From Tautonia plasticadhaerens (GTDB lineage Bacteria; Planctomycetota; Planctomycetia; Isosphaerales; Isosphaeraceae): 64,000 nucleotides of DNA. Below the pieces are notes generated by a model. That model was not told the DNA's origin and did not search any database. It saw only the letters and a program-made list of their open reading frames with translations. The stretch spans positions 1,674,001-1,738,000 of the forward strand of contig NZ_CP036426.1 in the NCBI RefSeq assembly GCF_007752535.1. The letters run 5' to 3'. The position numbers were made by a program, and so were the translations under genes. This document shows positions 55,309-64,000 of the stretch, one piece after another. Positions within the stretch are counted from its first letter, which is position 1; every line of letters starts with the position of its first letter.

Positions 55309-56720
55309 CATTGATCGCGTCGAACGGACTCCGGCGGGCCCTGGCCGGATTGATCCTGGCGGCCCTGGGCCCGATCCTCGGCTCCGGCTGCGGCGGTGCC
55401 GCCGAACGGGAGCTGGACGCCTCGCCCGGCGCACCGAAGCCGGTGGTGGTGACCACCGCCGAGGCGGTCCGACGGCCCGTCGAGCGGGCCATCGAAGTTG
55501 TGGGCACGCTGCACGGCTGGGAGGAGGTGACGCTCGGCTCGAAGCAGACCGGCCGGGTCGTCGCCGTCCGTCACGACGTGGGAGACCGGGTCTCTCCCGA
55601 GGAGCCGCTGGTCGATCTCGACCCGGTCGACGCGCGGCTCGCCGTCGACGAGGCCCGGTCCCGGCTGCTCGGCGAGCTGGTCCGCCTGGGCATCACCGCC
55701 GATCAGGCGGAGGAGTTCACTTCGCGTTACGGGGTCTCCGAGGAGCTGCTGGCCAACGAGGAGGTCAACCGGATCATCCTGGAAATCCCGGCGATCCAGC
55801 AGGCCGGGGCGACGCTCGACCAGGCCACCACCCGGCTCAATCGCCAGCGTCAGCTCTCCCAGCGGAACGCGGGCACCCAGCAGGAACTCCAGGACGCCGA
55901 GAGCGAAGAGCGGATCGCCCAGGCGGCACGCGAGAACGCGGTCATGACCGCCAGGACCGTGATCGCCGACGCCCTGTCGAGCCACGTCGCTCTGCAGCAG
56001 GCGCAGGAGGCCCTGAGGGAGATGCAGATCGTCGCCCCCAGGCCTTCGGCGCTGCCTCCCGGGGTCGACTCGCCGGAGGAGGTCCGGTACGCGATCAGCC
56101 GGAGGCAGGTCTCCGAGGGGCAGTTCCTTCGCCCCGGCGATCCGGTCATCGACCTGGTGCTGGAACACCCGCTCCGGCTGAGGGTGAGCGTCCCGGAGCG
56201 GTTCGTCGCCGAGGTCTCCCAGGGCCAGGAAGTCGGGCTTAGGACGGCCGCCTTCCCCGACCGGATCTTCCGAGGTTCGGTGGCCCGGATCAACCCCTCG
56301 GTCGATCCGGTGAGCCGGACCTTCGAGGTCGAGGCCGAGGTCCCGAACCCCGACCTGACCCTCCACCCGGGCAGTTTCGCCAAGGCCAGGATCATCACCG
56401 TCCGGGAATCGGAGGCGACCCTCGTGCCGATCGAGGCGATCGTCCGGTTCGCCGGCGTCGTCAAGCTGTTCCTGCTCGAGACGGGCCCGGACGGCTATCA
56501 GGCCCGGGAACTGGCGATCGAGACCGGGGCGGAGCGGGACGGCCTGGTCGAGGTCCTCGGCGGCCTGCCCGAGGATGCGGTCGTCATCACCAGCGGCCAG
56601 ACCCGGCTCGCGGACCGAACCCCCGTCGTGATCCGCCCGGGCCTGGCCGAGGACGAGTCGCCTGAGGCCGAGGAGCCCGCGGTCGGAGCCGAGGGCGAGG
56701 CGTCGGACGAGGACGGATGA
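55305..56720 (+). CDS. RND efflux periplasmic adaptor (HlyD/MFP family)
   Basis: A 471-residue membrane fusion protein. The hydrophobic N-terminus ends LGSGC (Cys29), so it may be lipid-anchored. A biotinyl-lipoyl-like half precedes a long coiled coil (about 110-235, many Gln/Arg/Glu repeats), then the second lipoyl half, a beta-barrel and a membrane-proximal domain (PNPDLTLHPGSFAKARI). The C-terminal 35 residues are acidic. It should bridge the RND pump and an outer-membrane channel, which is not seen here. ATG at 55305 overlaps the TetR stop. Confidence 0.92.
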   Translation: MTLIASNGLRRALAGLILAALGPILGSGCGGAAERELDASPGAPKPVVVTTAEAVRRPVERAIEVVGTLHGWEEVTLGSKQTGRVVAVRHDVGDRVSPEEPLVDLDPVDARLAVDEARSRLLGELVRLGITADQAEEFTSRYGVSEELLANEEVNRIILEIPAIQQAGATLDQATTRLNRQRQLSQRNAGTQQELQDAESEERIAQAARENAVMTARTVIADALSSHVALQQAQEALREMQIVAPRPSALPPGVDSPEEVRYAISRRQVSEGQFLRPGDPVIDLVLEHPLRLRVSVPERFVAEVSQGQEVGLRTAAFPDRIFRGSVARINPSVDPVSRTFEVEAEVPNPDLTLHPGSFAKARIITVRESEATLVPIEAIVRFAGVVKLFLLETGPDGYQARELAIETGAERDGLVEVLGGLPEDAVVITSGQTRLADRTPVVIRPGLAEDESPEAEEPAVGAEGEASDEDG

Positions 56721-57107
56721 CGCCGAGGGCGACGGCCCGTCGGCCCATGCCATGAACCGGGAGGGATCGAGCCCGGCACGGATCCCGGGACCCACGCACA
56801 TCTGGACCCATCGGCCACGAATGACCTGATCCTCGGGTTCCTGATCCGCCCCGCCCTCGTGATCTTCCGGGTGTTCCTCCTCTCCGCCCGTACGTCGACC
56901 CTGATTGCCGGGCGCATCCGCCCGCAACGGCCACCTGTTCCCGACCCCCCGCGGCCCAGACATGGGTAATGCACAGCTTCGGTCAGATGGCCGGCGCCCT
57001 CGGCCGATCGCCGCTCACCCGGCACCGCCGGATGCGGCGTCGACGCGATCGGGCGGCCGAATCGAACGCATACCATGGTCCCGCCGTCACCCTGAAAGGT
57101 CCCGGGA
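56721..57107 (+). other. Gap inside the efflux unit
   Basis: Stretch of 387 bases between adaptor and pump genes with no gene I can support; short frames only. Such a gap is unusual for an adaptor-pump pair and could hold a second promoter or a decayed gene. Confidence 0.4.
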
Positions 57108-60100
57108 ATGACCGTCTCGGACGTTTGCATCAACCGCCCCGTCTTCACCTGGGTCCTCGTGCTGATCCCGGTGGTGCTGGGGGTGGTCAGTTACAACCGG
57201 CTCGGCGTCGACCTGTTCCCCGACGTCGAATTCCCGGTGGCCTCCGTCACCACGGTGCTGCCCAATGCCAGCGTCGAGGAGATGGAGACCTCGGTCACCA
57301 AGCCGATCGAGGACATCCTCAACACCATCTCCGGCATCGAGGAGCTGCGCTCGACCACCTTCGAGGGGATCTCGGTCGTCACCGTGCAGTTCGACCTCTC
57401 GAAGCAGGCCGACGTGGGCGTGCAGGAGGTCCGGGACAAGGTCAACTCCGTCCTGCCCAACCTGCCCGACGGGATCGAGTCGCCGGTGGTCGCCAAGTTC
57501 GAGACCGACGCGATGCCGATCCTGACGATCGCGGTCTCCGGCCGCCGGGACTTCCGGGAGGTCACCGAGCTGGCCCGACGCCGGATCAAGGAGCGGCTGG
57601 AGACGGTCAGCGGGGTCGGCGCCATCACCCTGGTCGGCGGCCGGATCCGGGCGATGAACATCGTCGTCGACACCGATGCGCTCTCGGCCTACAACATGTC
57701 GATCGACGACGTGCGATCGGCGCTCGTCCGCCAGAGCCTGGAGGTCCCCGGGGGTCGGGTCGACCGGGGGAGCCGGGAGGAGATCCTCCGGGTCCTCGGC
57801 CGGCTGGAGACGGAGCGGGAGTTCAACGACCTGATCATCGCCACCCGCAACGGGTATCCCGTCCGCATCCGGGACGTGGGCCGTGCGGAGGACTCGGTCG
57901 AGGAGCCCCGGTCGCTCGCCCGGCTCGACGGCGAGAACGCCGTGAGCCTGGTGGTGCAGAAGCAGTCCGGCACGAACACCGTGCAGGTGGCCCACGAGAT
58001 CAAGGGACGCCTGGCCGAGCTCTCGGAGTCGCTGCCGCCCGACATCGAGACGGTGATCATCAAGGACCAGTCCAGGTTCATCGAGCAGTCGATCGAGGAG
58101 GTGAAATTCCACCTCCTGCTGGCCGGCGTGCTCGTCTCCGGGACGATCCTTCTGTTCATCCGGGACTGGCGGACGACGCTGATCGCGACCCTGGCCATCC
58201 CGACCTCGATCATCCCCACGTTCCTGTTCATGGACGTGATGGGGTTCACGCTCAATAACATCACGATGCTGGGGTTGATCCTGGCCATCGGCATCGTGAT
58301 CGACGACGCGGTTGTCGTGCACGAGAACATCTTCCGGCACATGGAGGAGGACGGGATGGACGGCATGACCGCCTCCCGCCTCGGCACCCGGGAGATCGCC
58401 CTGCCGGTCTTCGCCACGAGCCTCTCGCTGATCGTCATCTTCCTGCCGATCGCCTTCATCGGCGGGATCATCGGCCGGTTCTTCGCCAGCTTCGGGTTCG
58501 TGGTCGCCTTCGCGGTGGCCATGAGCCTGTTCGTCTCCTTCACGCTCACCCCGATGCTCTGCTCCCGGTTCCTCAAGCTGGAGGACGCCCGGCAGACCGG
58601 CCACGCGAAGTCGAAGTCGGGGTTCTTCTACCGGATCGTCGACGCCGGCTACGGCTGGATCCTCCGTCGGTCGCTGACCCGGCTCGGGACGCTGATGGTC
58701 ATCCTGCTCGCGATCCTGGCGATCGGGTCGACCGTGCCGATCGGCATGGCGACCGGCTTCTCCCTGATCCCCCGGGACGACCAGAGCGAATACGAGGTCG
58801 TCGTGCAGACGCCCGAGGGCTACACCCTGGAGCAGACCGACCGCCTGAGCCGCGACCTGGAAGCCCGGCTCAAGGCGCTCCCGGGCTCGAAGACCCTGTT
58901 CACGACCATCGGTTCGCTGTCGACCGGGGTGCAGGTGAAGGGGCAGGGGGACGTGACCCAGGCGACGATCTACGTCCGGATGCCCGAGCTGTCGGAGCGA
59001 GAATTCAGCCAGTTCGAGGTCCAGGACGAGGCCCGGAAGCTGATGGAGGTGTACCCCGACCTCCGCGTGAGCGTCAACGACGTCTCCGCCTTCCAGGGCG
59101 GCTCCCGGGCCCAGATCTTCCAGATGAATCTGGCAGGACCCGAGCTGGAGCAGCTCTCCGAATATGCCCAGGTGCTCCGGGATCGCCTGGCGGCCAACGG
59201 CGGGATCACCGACCTCGACACGTCCCTCTCGCTGCGGAAGCCGGAGGTCCGCGTCTCGATCGACCGGGAGCGCGCCGCCGACCTGGCAATCCCCGTCCAG
59301 ACGATCGGCGAGAGCCTCCGCGTGATGGTCGGCGGCCTGCCCGTAACGACCTTCCGGGACGCGGGGGAGCAGTATGACGTCTGGCTCCGAGCCCAGGCGG
59401 AGGACCGGGGGTCGCCCGAGGCCCTGGAGAATTTGAACCTCTTCTCCCCGAGCGCAGGACTGGTGAAGTTGACCAGCCTCGCCAGCCTGGAGCCCGACTT
59501 CGGCCCGACGGAGATCGAGCGGCTCGACCGGGAGCGGATCGTCACCGTGCTCGGCAATCCGACCGACGAGATGCCGCTGGGGGCGGTCGTCAGCCTTTCC
59601 AACGAGATCCTCGACGACATCGGCATGGAGCCCGGCTACCGGGCGGTCGTCTCGGGGCAGGCGAAGACGCTGGAGGAGACCTTCGTCTACTTCACCGTCG
59701 CGTTCGTGCTCTCGGGGGTCTTCATGTACATGATCCTCGCCGCGCAGTTCGAGAGCTGGCTCCAGCCGGTGGCGATCCTGATGGCCCTGCCCGTCACAGT
59801 GCCGTTCGGCCTGCTTTCGATGCTGCTCTGGGATACGCCGATGGACCTCTACGCGATGTTCGGGCTCTTCATGCTCGTCGGCATCGTGAAGAAGAACGGC
59901 ATCCTCCAGGTCAATGCCGCCAACGACCTCCGGGCCGAGGGCTGGCCGAGGCGGGAGGCGGTGGTCGCCGCCAACCACCTCCGCCTGAGGCCGATCCTGA
60001 TGACCACGGTGATGCTCGTCGCGGCGATGGTCCCCATCGCCCTGGGGCAGGGGCCCGGGGCGGGCAGCCGGGCGAGCATGGCGAAGGTGATCATCGGTGG

Positions 60101-60302
60101 CCAGATGCTCTCGCTGCTGCTGGCCCTGGTGGTCACCCCGGTCTTCTACGTGTTGCTCGACATGTGGACGAACTTCACCCGTCGGATGGGCCTCCGGTTC
60201 TCCGTCCACGACGAGGCCCCGGTGTCGGGGGGCATCGCGCCGGAGGCACAGGGCCGGGTGCCGGTCGGGGCCGGTGCGGGATCTTCCCCCGGGGGATCCT
60301 GA
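57108..60302 (+). CDS. RND efflux transporter permease
   Basis: A 1064-residue inner-membrane RND pump with 12 membrane helices and two large periplasmic loops. The proton-relay helix 4 reads GIVIDDAVVVHEN, with adjacent Asp residues as in AcrB. Other family marks are PTSIIPTFLFMDVMGF and the second-half helix FGLFMLVGIVKKNGI. It is likely to export hydrophobic drugs, lipids or other small molecules with the HlyD-type adaptor. Start is ATG at 57108, with GGTC-type weak SD. The C-terminus is Gly/Pro-rich. It is cotranscribed with or lies downstream of TetR and adaptor. Confidence 0.95.
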   Translation: MTVSDVCINRPVFTWVLVLIPVVLGVVSYNRLGVDLFPDVEFPVASVTTVLPNASVEEMETSVTKPIEDILNTISGIEELRSTTFEGISVVTVQFDLSKQADVGVQEVRDKVNSVLPNLPDGIESPVVAKFETDAMPILTIAVSGRRDFREVTELARRRIKERLETVSGVGAITLVGGRIRAMNIVVDTDALSAYNMSIDDVRSALVRQSLEVPGGRVDRGSREEILRVLGRLETEREFNDLIIATRNGYPVRIRDVGRAEDSVEEPRSLARLDGENAVSLVVQKQSGTNTVQVAHEIKGRLAELSESLPPDIETVIIKDQSRFIEQSIEEVKFHLLLAGVLVSGTILLFIRDWRTTLIATLAIPTSIIPTFLFMDVMGFTLNNITMLGLILAIGIVIDDAVVVHENIFRHMEEDGMDGMTASRLGTREIALPVFATSLSLIVIFLPIAFIGGIIGRFFASFGFVVAFAVAMSLFVSFTLTPMLCSRFLKLEDARQTGHAKSKSGFFYRIVDAGYGWILRRSLTRLGTLMVILLAILAIGSTVPIGMATGFSLIPRDDQSEYEVVVQTPEGYTLEQTDRLSRDLEARLKALPGSKTLFTTIGSLSTGVQVKGQGDVTQATIYVRMPELSEREFSQFEVQDEARKLMEVYPDLRVSVNDVSAFQGGSRAQIFQMNLAGPELEQLSEYAQVLRDRLAANGGITDLDTSLSLRKPEVRVSIDRERAADLAIPVQTIGESLRVMVGGLPVTTFRDAGEQYDVWLRAQAEDRGSPEALENLNLFSPSAGLVKLTSLASLEPDFGPTEIERLDRERIVTVLGNPTDEMPLGAVVSLSNEILDDIGMEPGYRAVVSGQAKTLEETFVYFTVAFVLSGVFMYMILAAQFESWLQPVAILMALPVTVPFGLLSMLLWDTPMDLYAMFGLFMLVGIVKKNGILQVNAANDLRAEGWPRREAVVAANHLRLRPILMTTVMLVAAMVPIALGQGPGAGSRASMAKVIIGGQMLSLLLALVVTPVFYVLLDMWTNFTRRMGLRFSVHDEAPVSGGIAPEAQGRVPVGAGAGSSPGGS

Positions 60303-60385
60303 GTTCGGCATGAAACTGGCATGGCCAGGGCGATCGACCGGTGCGGGATCCGCCCGCCCGTCGATCGCCCCCGGGAGCGCCACCG

Positions 60386-61306
60386 ATGCCCGTCATTGAC
60401 TTCGACGAGCCGTCCTCGCCGATCGAGGACTCGACGATCGAATACCCGGCGACCGCCGAACGGCCCCTGCTCCGGGTCCGGACGCGGTGCGAGGGCCTGA
60501 CCGACCGCGGCCTCAGGCGGGAGAACAACGAGGACAACTTCCTCATCGCTCGGCTGACCAAGCGGCTCGACGTCTGCCGCAGCAGCTTCGAACACGCCGG
60601 CCGCAGCCGGTTCGCCGAGGAGATCGCCCACCTCCTCGTCGTCGCGGACGGCCTCGGGGGGGCCGCGGCGGGCGAACGGGCCAGCGAGCTCTCCATCTCG
60701 ACCATCGAGGACTTCGTCCTGAATTGCTTCAAGTGGTTCCTCCACTTCGAGCCCGGCGAGAAGGACGAGCTCGTCCGAGAGTTGAGGGATGCCCTCCGAC
60801 GCGCCGACCATGATGTCTACCAGAAAGCCCGGGACGACCGTTCGCTCATGGGGATGGGCACGACGCTGACCATGGCCTACTCCGTGTTCGGGCAGCTGTA
60901 TATCGCCCACGCGGGCGATTCCCGGGCCTACCTTCTGCGAGGCGGCACGCTCCGACGGCTGACCCGGGACCACACCTACGCGCAGATGCTCCTCGACGCC
61001 GGGGAGATCAGCCCGGAGGATGCCCGTCGGCCCGGCCTCCGGAATGTGGTGACGAACGTCGTCGGCGGGCCGAACGAGGGGGTCTACGTCGAGCTGCACA
61101 AGCTCGACCTGGAGGACGGCGACGCCCTCCTGCTCTGCACCGATGGCCTCACCGAGCCGGTGACCGAGGAGGACATCGCCGCCGACCTGTCCCGGTTCGA
61201 CGACCCCGGCGGGGCGTGTCGGTCGCTCGTGGAGCGGGCCCTCAAGGCCGGCGGCCCGGATAACGTCGCGGTCGTGGTTGCCCGCTTTGCCCTCGACCGG
61301 GGGTGA
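60386..61306 (+). CDS. PP2C-type Ser/Thr protein phosphatase
   Basis: A 306-residue metal-dependent phosphatase. Motifs in order: GLTDRGLRRENNEDNF (about 35-50), VVADGLGGAAAGE, MGTTLTMAY, HAGDSRAYLLRGG, LTRDHT, LLLCTDGLTE and GPDNVAVVV, which together hold the Asp ligands of the Mn/Mg site. An N-terminal extension of about 30 acidic residues precedes them. It probably opposes Hanks-type kinases; the FHA protein at 43527 may read the same phosphorylations. ATG at 60386. It lies 83 bp after the RND gene but looks functionally separate. Confidence 0.92.
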   Translation: MPVIDFDEPSSPIEDSTIEYPATAERPLLRVRTRCEGLTDRGLRRENNEDNFLIARLTKRLDVCRSSFEHAGRSRFAEEIAHLLVVADGLGGAAAGERASELSISTIEDFVLNCFKWFLHFEPGEKDELVRELRDALRRADHDVYQKARDDRSLMGMGTTLTMAYSVFGQLYIAHAGDSRAYLLRGGTLRRLTRDHTYAQMLLDAGEISPEDARRPGLRNVVTNVVGGPNEGVYVELHKLDLEDGDALLLCTDGLTEPVTEEDIAADLSRFDDPGGACRSLVERALKAGGPDNVAVVVARFALDRG

Positions 61307-61333
61307 TCGGGTTGCGTCGCGTCCGTTAGGCCC

Positions 61334-61363
61334 TTGTCAGGGCCCCGGCCAATATGCCATAGT
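61334..61363 (+). promoter_or_regulatory. Promoter for nuoL
   Basis: TTGTCA (61334-61339), an 18-bp spacer, and CATAGT (61358-61363); leader about 108 bases. Confidence 0.5.
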
Positions 61364-61477
61364 CCACCCATCTCGCCCCACGATCCCGTTCCCTATCCGG
61401 GAGCGGGCCCTCCCCGTTGGTCGATCGAGGCGGATCGGGCGACCGCCGTCCCGTCCCCTCGCGAGGCGATCCCGAAG

Positions 61478-63721
61478 ATGAACCAGTGGCAAGGCTGGCT
61501 GTACGTCGCCGCCGTCTTGATCCCGCTGGGGGCGTTCGTCGTCCAGATCCTGGGCATCCGCCGGACGAGGCATGCGAACGCCCTGATCGCCACCGTCGCG
61601 ATCGCCATCTCGCTACTCCTCTCGATGGTCGGCCTCGGGTCGTATTGGGTCGAGTCCGGCGGCATGGCGGTCCACCACGTCGAAGTGGGGGCGGCCACCC
61701 CGGGAGTCGAGGAGGAGGGCCATCCCGGCACGGGGGGCGGGAAGGTCGCCTGGACCGGGAGCTGGGACTGGGTCTCGCTGGGCGGCGGCCTCTCGCCGGA
61801 TCGGGGTCCGCTGAGGATCCCGATCGGGATCTTCATCGACAACCTCGCGGCGATCATGTTCGTGATGGTGACGTTCATCGCGACGTTGATCCACGTCTAT
61901 TCCATGGAATACATGGGGGGGGATCCGCGCCTCCCCCGGTACTTCGCCTACCTGTCGCTGTTCTGCTTCTCGATGCTCGGGCTGGTCGCGTCGAGCAACG
62001 CCTTCATGGTGTTCGTCTTCTGGGAGCTGGTCGGCCTCTGCTCGTACCTGCTGATCGGCTTCTGGTACGAGGACCGGTCGAACGCCGACGCGGCGAACAA
62101 GGCGTTCCTCGTGAACCGGGTCGGCGACGTGGGGATGCTCGTCGGCCTCGGGCTCCTCTGGACGCAGCTCGGCACGCTCGACATCGCCGAGATCAATTCG
62201 GGCCTGGCGAGCGTCGAGGCCAGGCAGGGGGACGACCTCGGCCGGATTGCCGCCGGGGAGCCGGCCGAGGAGCACGTCGTGGTACTGGGCGCCGGGGTCC
62301 GGGCGATCCCGCACTGGGTGCTCGTCCTGGCGGGGCTGGGGATCTTCGCCGGTTGCGTAGGCAAGAGTGCCCAGTTCCCGCTGCACGTCTGGCTCCCCGA
62401 CGCGATGGCCGGGCCCACGCCCGTATCGGCCCTGATCCACGCGGCGACGATGGTGGCGGCGGGCGTCTACCTCGTCGGCCGGTTCTTCCCGCTCTTCACG
62501 GATGAAGTGTTGCTGATTATCGCCTATGCGGGCGGGATCACGCTGTTCATCGCGGCGACGATCGCGCTGGTACAGGTCGATTACAAGAAGGTGCTGGCAT
62601 ATTCGACGGTCAGCCAGCTCGGGTTCATGATGCTCGCCCTCGGGGTCGGCGGGTGGGCGGCCGGGCTGTTCCACCTGCTGACGCATGCCTTCTTCAAGGC
62701 GTTGCTCTTCCTGGGCGCGGGCAGCGTCCACCACGCGGTCCACACGTATGACCTCCGCCCGCTCGGCGGACTGCGGCGGAAGATGCCGATCACCTCGACG
62801 ACGATGCTTCTGGCGACGTTGGCGATCTCCGGAGTGCCGCTCTTCAGCGGGTTCTACTCGAAGGATGCGATCCTCGCCTCGGCCATCCGATTCGTGGTCG
62901 ATCGGCCGGGTCATGTCGCACTCCTCATCCTGCCCGCGATCGGCGCGGCGATGACGGCGTTCTACATGTTCCGGATGTGGTTCCTGCTGTTCTCGGGTCG
63001 GTCGAGGGGCTGGTCCGCCTCGGGCCTCGTCGCCGAGCACGGGCACGAGGACGACCCGGTCACCCGTGCCCACGAGGGCGGGCCCCGCATCACCTGGCCG
63101 CTCCGGATCCTCGCCGTGCCGACGGTGATGATCGGCTGGCCGCTGACGATCCTGCCGCTCACGATCGTCGGTCTGCCATTCCATCCGATCCTGGAGGACT
63201 GGCTGGCCTACGGGGCGCCTCTGTCGGCCCGGTCGATCGGCTCGGCCCACCTCTGGGCGGCGGCAACGTCAATCCTGGTCCTCGTCGTCGGGATCGGCCT
63301 GGCGTTCCTGGCCTACCACCCGAGCAAGACGATCCGCCGAATCGACCCGGCACGCATGGCCGGCCAGCTGGGCGGGCTCTACGGCCTGTTCGTCAACAAA
63401 TGGTATTTCGACGAGGTGTACCAGGCCCTGTTCGTCCGGCCGACCCTGGCGATCGCCCGACTGGCGAGCCGGTTCGACCGCACGGTCATCGACGGGGTGG
63501 TCGAGGGCTCGGCCCGGGCGACGGTCGCGTTGAGCCTCCTGGATCGTCGGGTCGATCAATCGGTCGTCGATCGCGTCGTCACCCTGGTGGCCCGGCTCAC
63601 GTTCGCCCTCGGTGACGCGGGCCGACGGCTCCAGACGGGCAGGGTGCGGGGGTACCTGATGGTCCTCTCGCTGGCCTTCATCGTGCTCTCGGTCGGCGTC
63701 TTCGTCTGGGTCATCCGCTAG
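61478..63721 (+). CDS. nuoL: NADH-quinone oxidoreductase subunit L
   Basis: A 747-residue subunit of respiratory complex I with about 16 membrane helices. Proton-channel segments include FWELVGLCSYLLIGFWYE, WLPDAMAGPTPVSALIHAATMVAAGVYL and VQVDYKKVLAYSTVSQLGFM, with the conserved Glu, Lys and His residues. Two loops are longer than in E. coli: one of about 45 residues after helix 2 (rich in Gly, Glu and Val) and one after helix 7. Length is larger than the usual 610-660. ATG at 61478. nuoM starts 33 bp downstream. nuoK is not immediately upstream, where a PP2C gene is found. Confidence 0.95.
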   Translation: MNQWQGWLYVAAVLIPLGAFVVQILGIRRTRHANALIATVAIAISLLLSMVGLGSYWVESGGMAVHHVEVGAATPGVEEEGHPGTGGGKVAWTGSWDWVSLGGGLSPDRGPLRIPIGIFIDNLAAIMFVMVTFIATLIHVYSMEYMGGDPRLPRYFAYLSLFCFSMLGLVASSNAFMVFVFWELVGLCSYLLIGFWYEDRSNADAANKAFLVNRVGDVGMLVGLGLLWTQLGTLDIAEINSGLASVEARQGDDLGRIAAGEPAEEHVVVLGAGVRAIPHWVLVLAGLGIFAGCVGKSAQFPLHVWLPDAMAGPTPVSALIHAATMVAAGVYLVGRFFPLFTDEVLLIIAYAGGITLFIAATIALVQVDYKKVLAYSTVSQLGFMMLALGVGGWAAGLFHLLTHAFFKALLFLGAGSVHHAVHTYDLRPLGGLRRKMPITSTTMLLATLAISGVPLFSGFYSKDAILASAIRFVVDRPGHVALLILPAIGAAMTAFYMFRMWFLLFSGRSRGWSASGLVAEHGHEDDPVTRAHEGGPRITWPLRILAVPTVMIGWPLTILPLTIVGLPFHPILEDWLAYGAPLSARSIGSAHLWAAATSILVLVVGIGLAFLAYHPSKTIRRIDPARMAGQLGGLYGLFVNKWYFDEVYQALFVRPTLAIARLASRFDRTVIDGVVEGSARATVALSLLDRRVDQSVVDRVVTLVARLTFALGDAGRRLQTGRVRGYLMVLSLAFIVLSVGVFVWVIR

Positions 63722-63754
63722 GCCGGGGACGCCCCGGTTCGAGGTCGATCGATC

Positions 63755-64000
63755 ATGAGCGACAACCTGCTGCTCAGCATGCTCTGGGCCGTCCCGCTGG
63801 TCGGCAGCGTGCTCGTCCTGTTCCTCCCGGCGCGGAACGACCTGGCCGTCAAGGCGACCGCGCTGGCGATCACCGTCCTGACCTTCGTCCTCGCCCTGGT
63901 TGCCTTCCAATCGTTCCTGGCTGCCGGGAGCGTGGGAGTGGACCTCCCGCTTTCGGAGCGGGCCGAACGCAATACGCTGACGGTCGACGAGGTCACTGGG
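63755..64000 (+). CDS. nuoM: NADH-quinone oxidoreductase subunit M (5' part)
   Basis: First 82 codons of the next complex I gene, running off the window end. The product begins MSDNLLLSMLWAVPLVGSV and continues through two hydrophobic helices (VLVLFLPAR, ALAITVLTFVLALVAF), consistent with the NuoM N-terminus and with its position after nuoL. GAGGT lies upstream of the ATG at 63755. Assignment rests partly on gene order. Confidence 0.8.
   Translation, partial: MSDNLLLSMLWAVPLVGSVLVLFLPARNDLAVKATALAITVLTFVLALVAFQSFLAAGSVGVDLPLSERAERNTLTVDEVTG

Noticed and set aside
57087-60383. 1098-codon minus-strand open frame
   Set aside because: Antisense of the RND pump; a product of high G+C codon bias.

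Overview
The window is about 64 kb of very G+C-rich DNA (roughly 70% by eye). Its gene content points to a planctomycete, most likely of the Isosphaeraceae/Tautonia type. The clues are DUF1573 and DUF1080 proteins, Tat-exported Gfo/Idh/MocA and DUF362 proteins, a stand-alone sugar-phosphate isomerase, a Uma2-family protein, a YTV-like repeat protein, an extracellular protein with the 'LEGRHLLA' N-terminus, and FHA and PP2C signalling proteins. The family assignment is an inference from gene families; no rRNA is present to confirm it. I see no tRNA or rRNA gene, insertion sequence, prophage or CRISPR array. High G+C creates very long antisense open frames, which I set aside.

Layout. 0-4 kb: a DUF1573 exported protein, a lipoprotein joining a UshA-like domain to four haem c sites, and a small Mpo1/DUF962-like membrane protein. 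4-10 kb: a free-standing tRNA-binding domain, an esterase, recN, a large membrane protein, and a convergent beta-CASP nuclease-type metallo-beta-lactamase protein. 10-17 kb: an unrecognised protein, a shrunken Ldh_2 homologue, a tandem-ACT regulator, a 788-residue secreted protein and rsgA. 17-24 kb: a TIM-barrel isomerase, a Tat-exported oxidoreductase behind a strong promoter and a 510-base leader, a stress block in which two glycine-rich RRM proteins flank a YflT-like glycine-zipper protein, then a DAO-type FAD oxidoreductase and a STAS protein. 24-34 kb: a secreted caspase-like protein with an EF-hand, a small Met-rich exported protein, a DUF1080 protein, 1.1 kb of repeat-bearing noncoding DNA, an M20 amidohydrolase, and TPR, Uma2 and alpha/beta-hydrolase proteins. 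34-46 kb: a zinc-ribbon membrane protein, a GT-C-like membrane protein overlapping an S9 peptidase, a heparinase-like lyase, a lipase-like hydrolase with a methyltransferase, an FHA protein and a CARDB-like surface protein. 46-54 kb: a YhaM-like exonuclease with RNase R, a YTV-like repeat protein, and a DUF442-M28-DUF362 operon. 54-64 kb: a TetR-HlyD-RND efflux unit, a PP2C phosphatase, nuoL and the start of nuoM.

How the parts fit together. Several units look transcriptionally coherent: TetR with its efflux pump and a probable operator over the start site; two neighbouring 3'-5' exoribonucleases; and three genes joined by gaps of 22 and 4 bp (DUF442, M28, DUF362). About ten promoters fit a TTGAC-like -35 and a TA-rich -10 (TAGGAT, TAGAAT). 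Tail-to-tail genes often overlap or share a strong hairpin. The most interesting regulatory signals are a conserved transcript 5' end shared by the two RRM genes, and the unexplained structured leader at about 18.2-18.7 kb.
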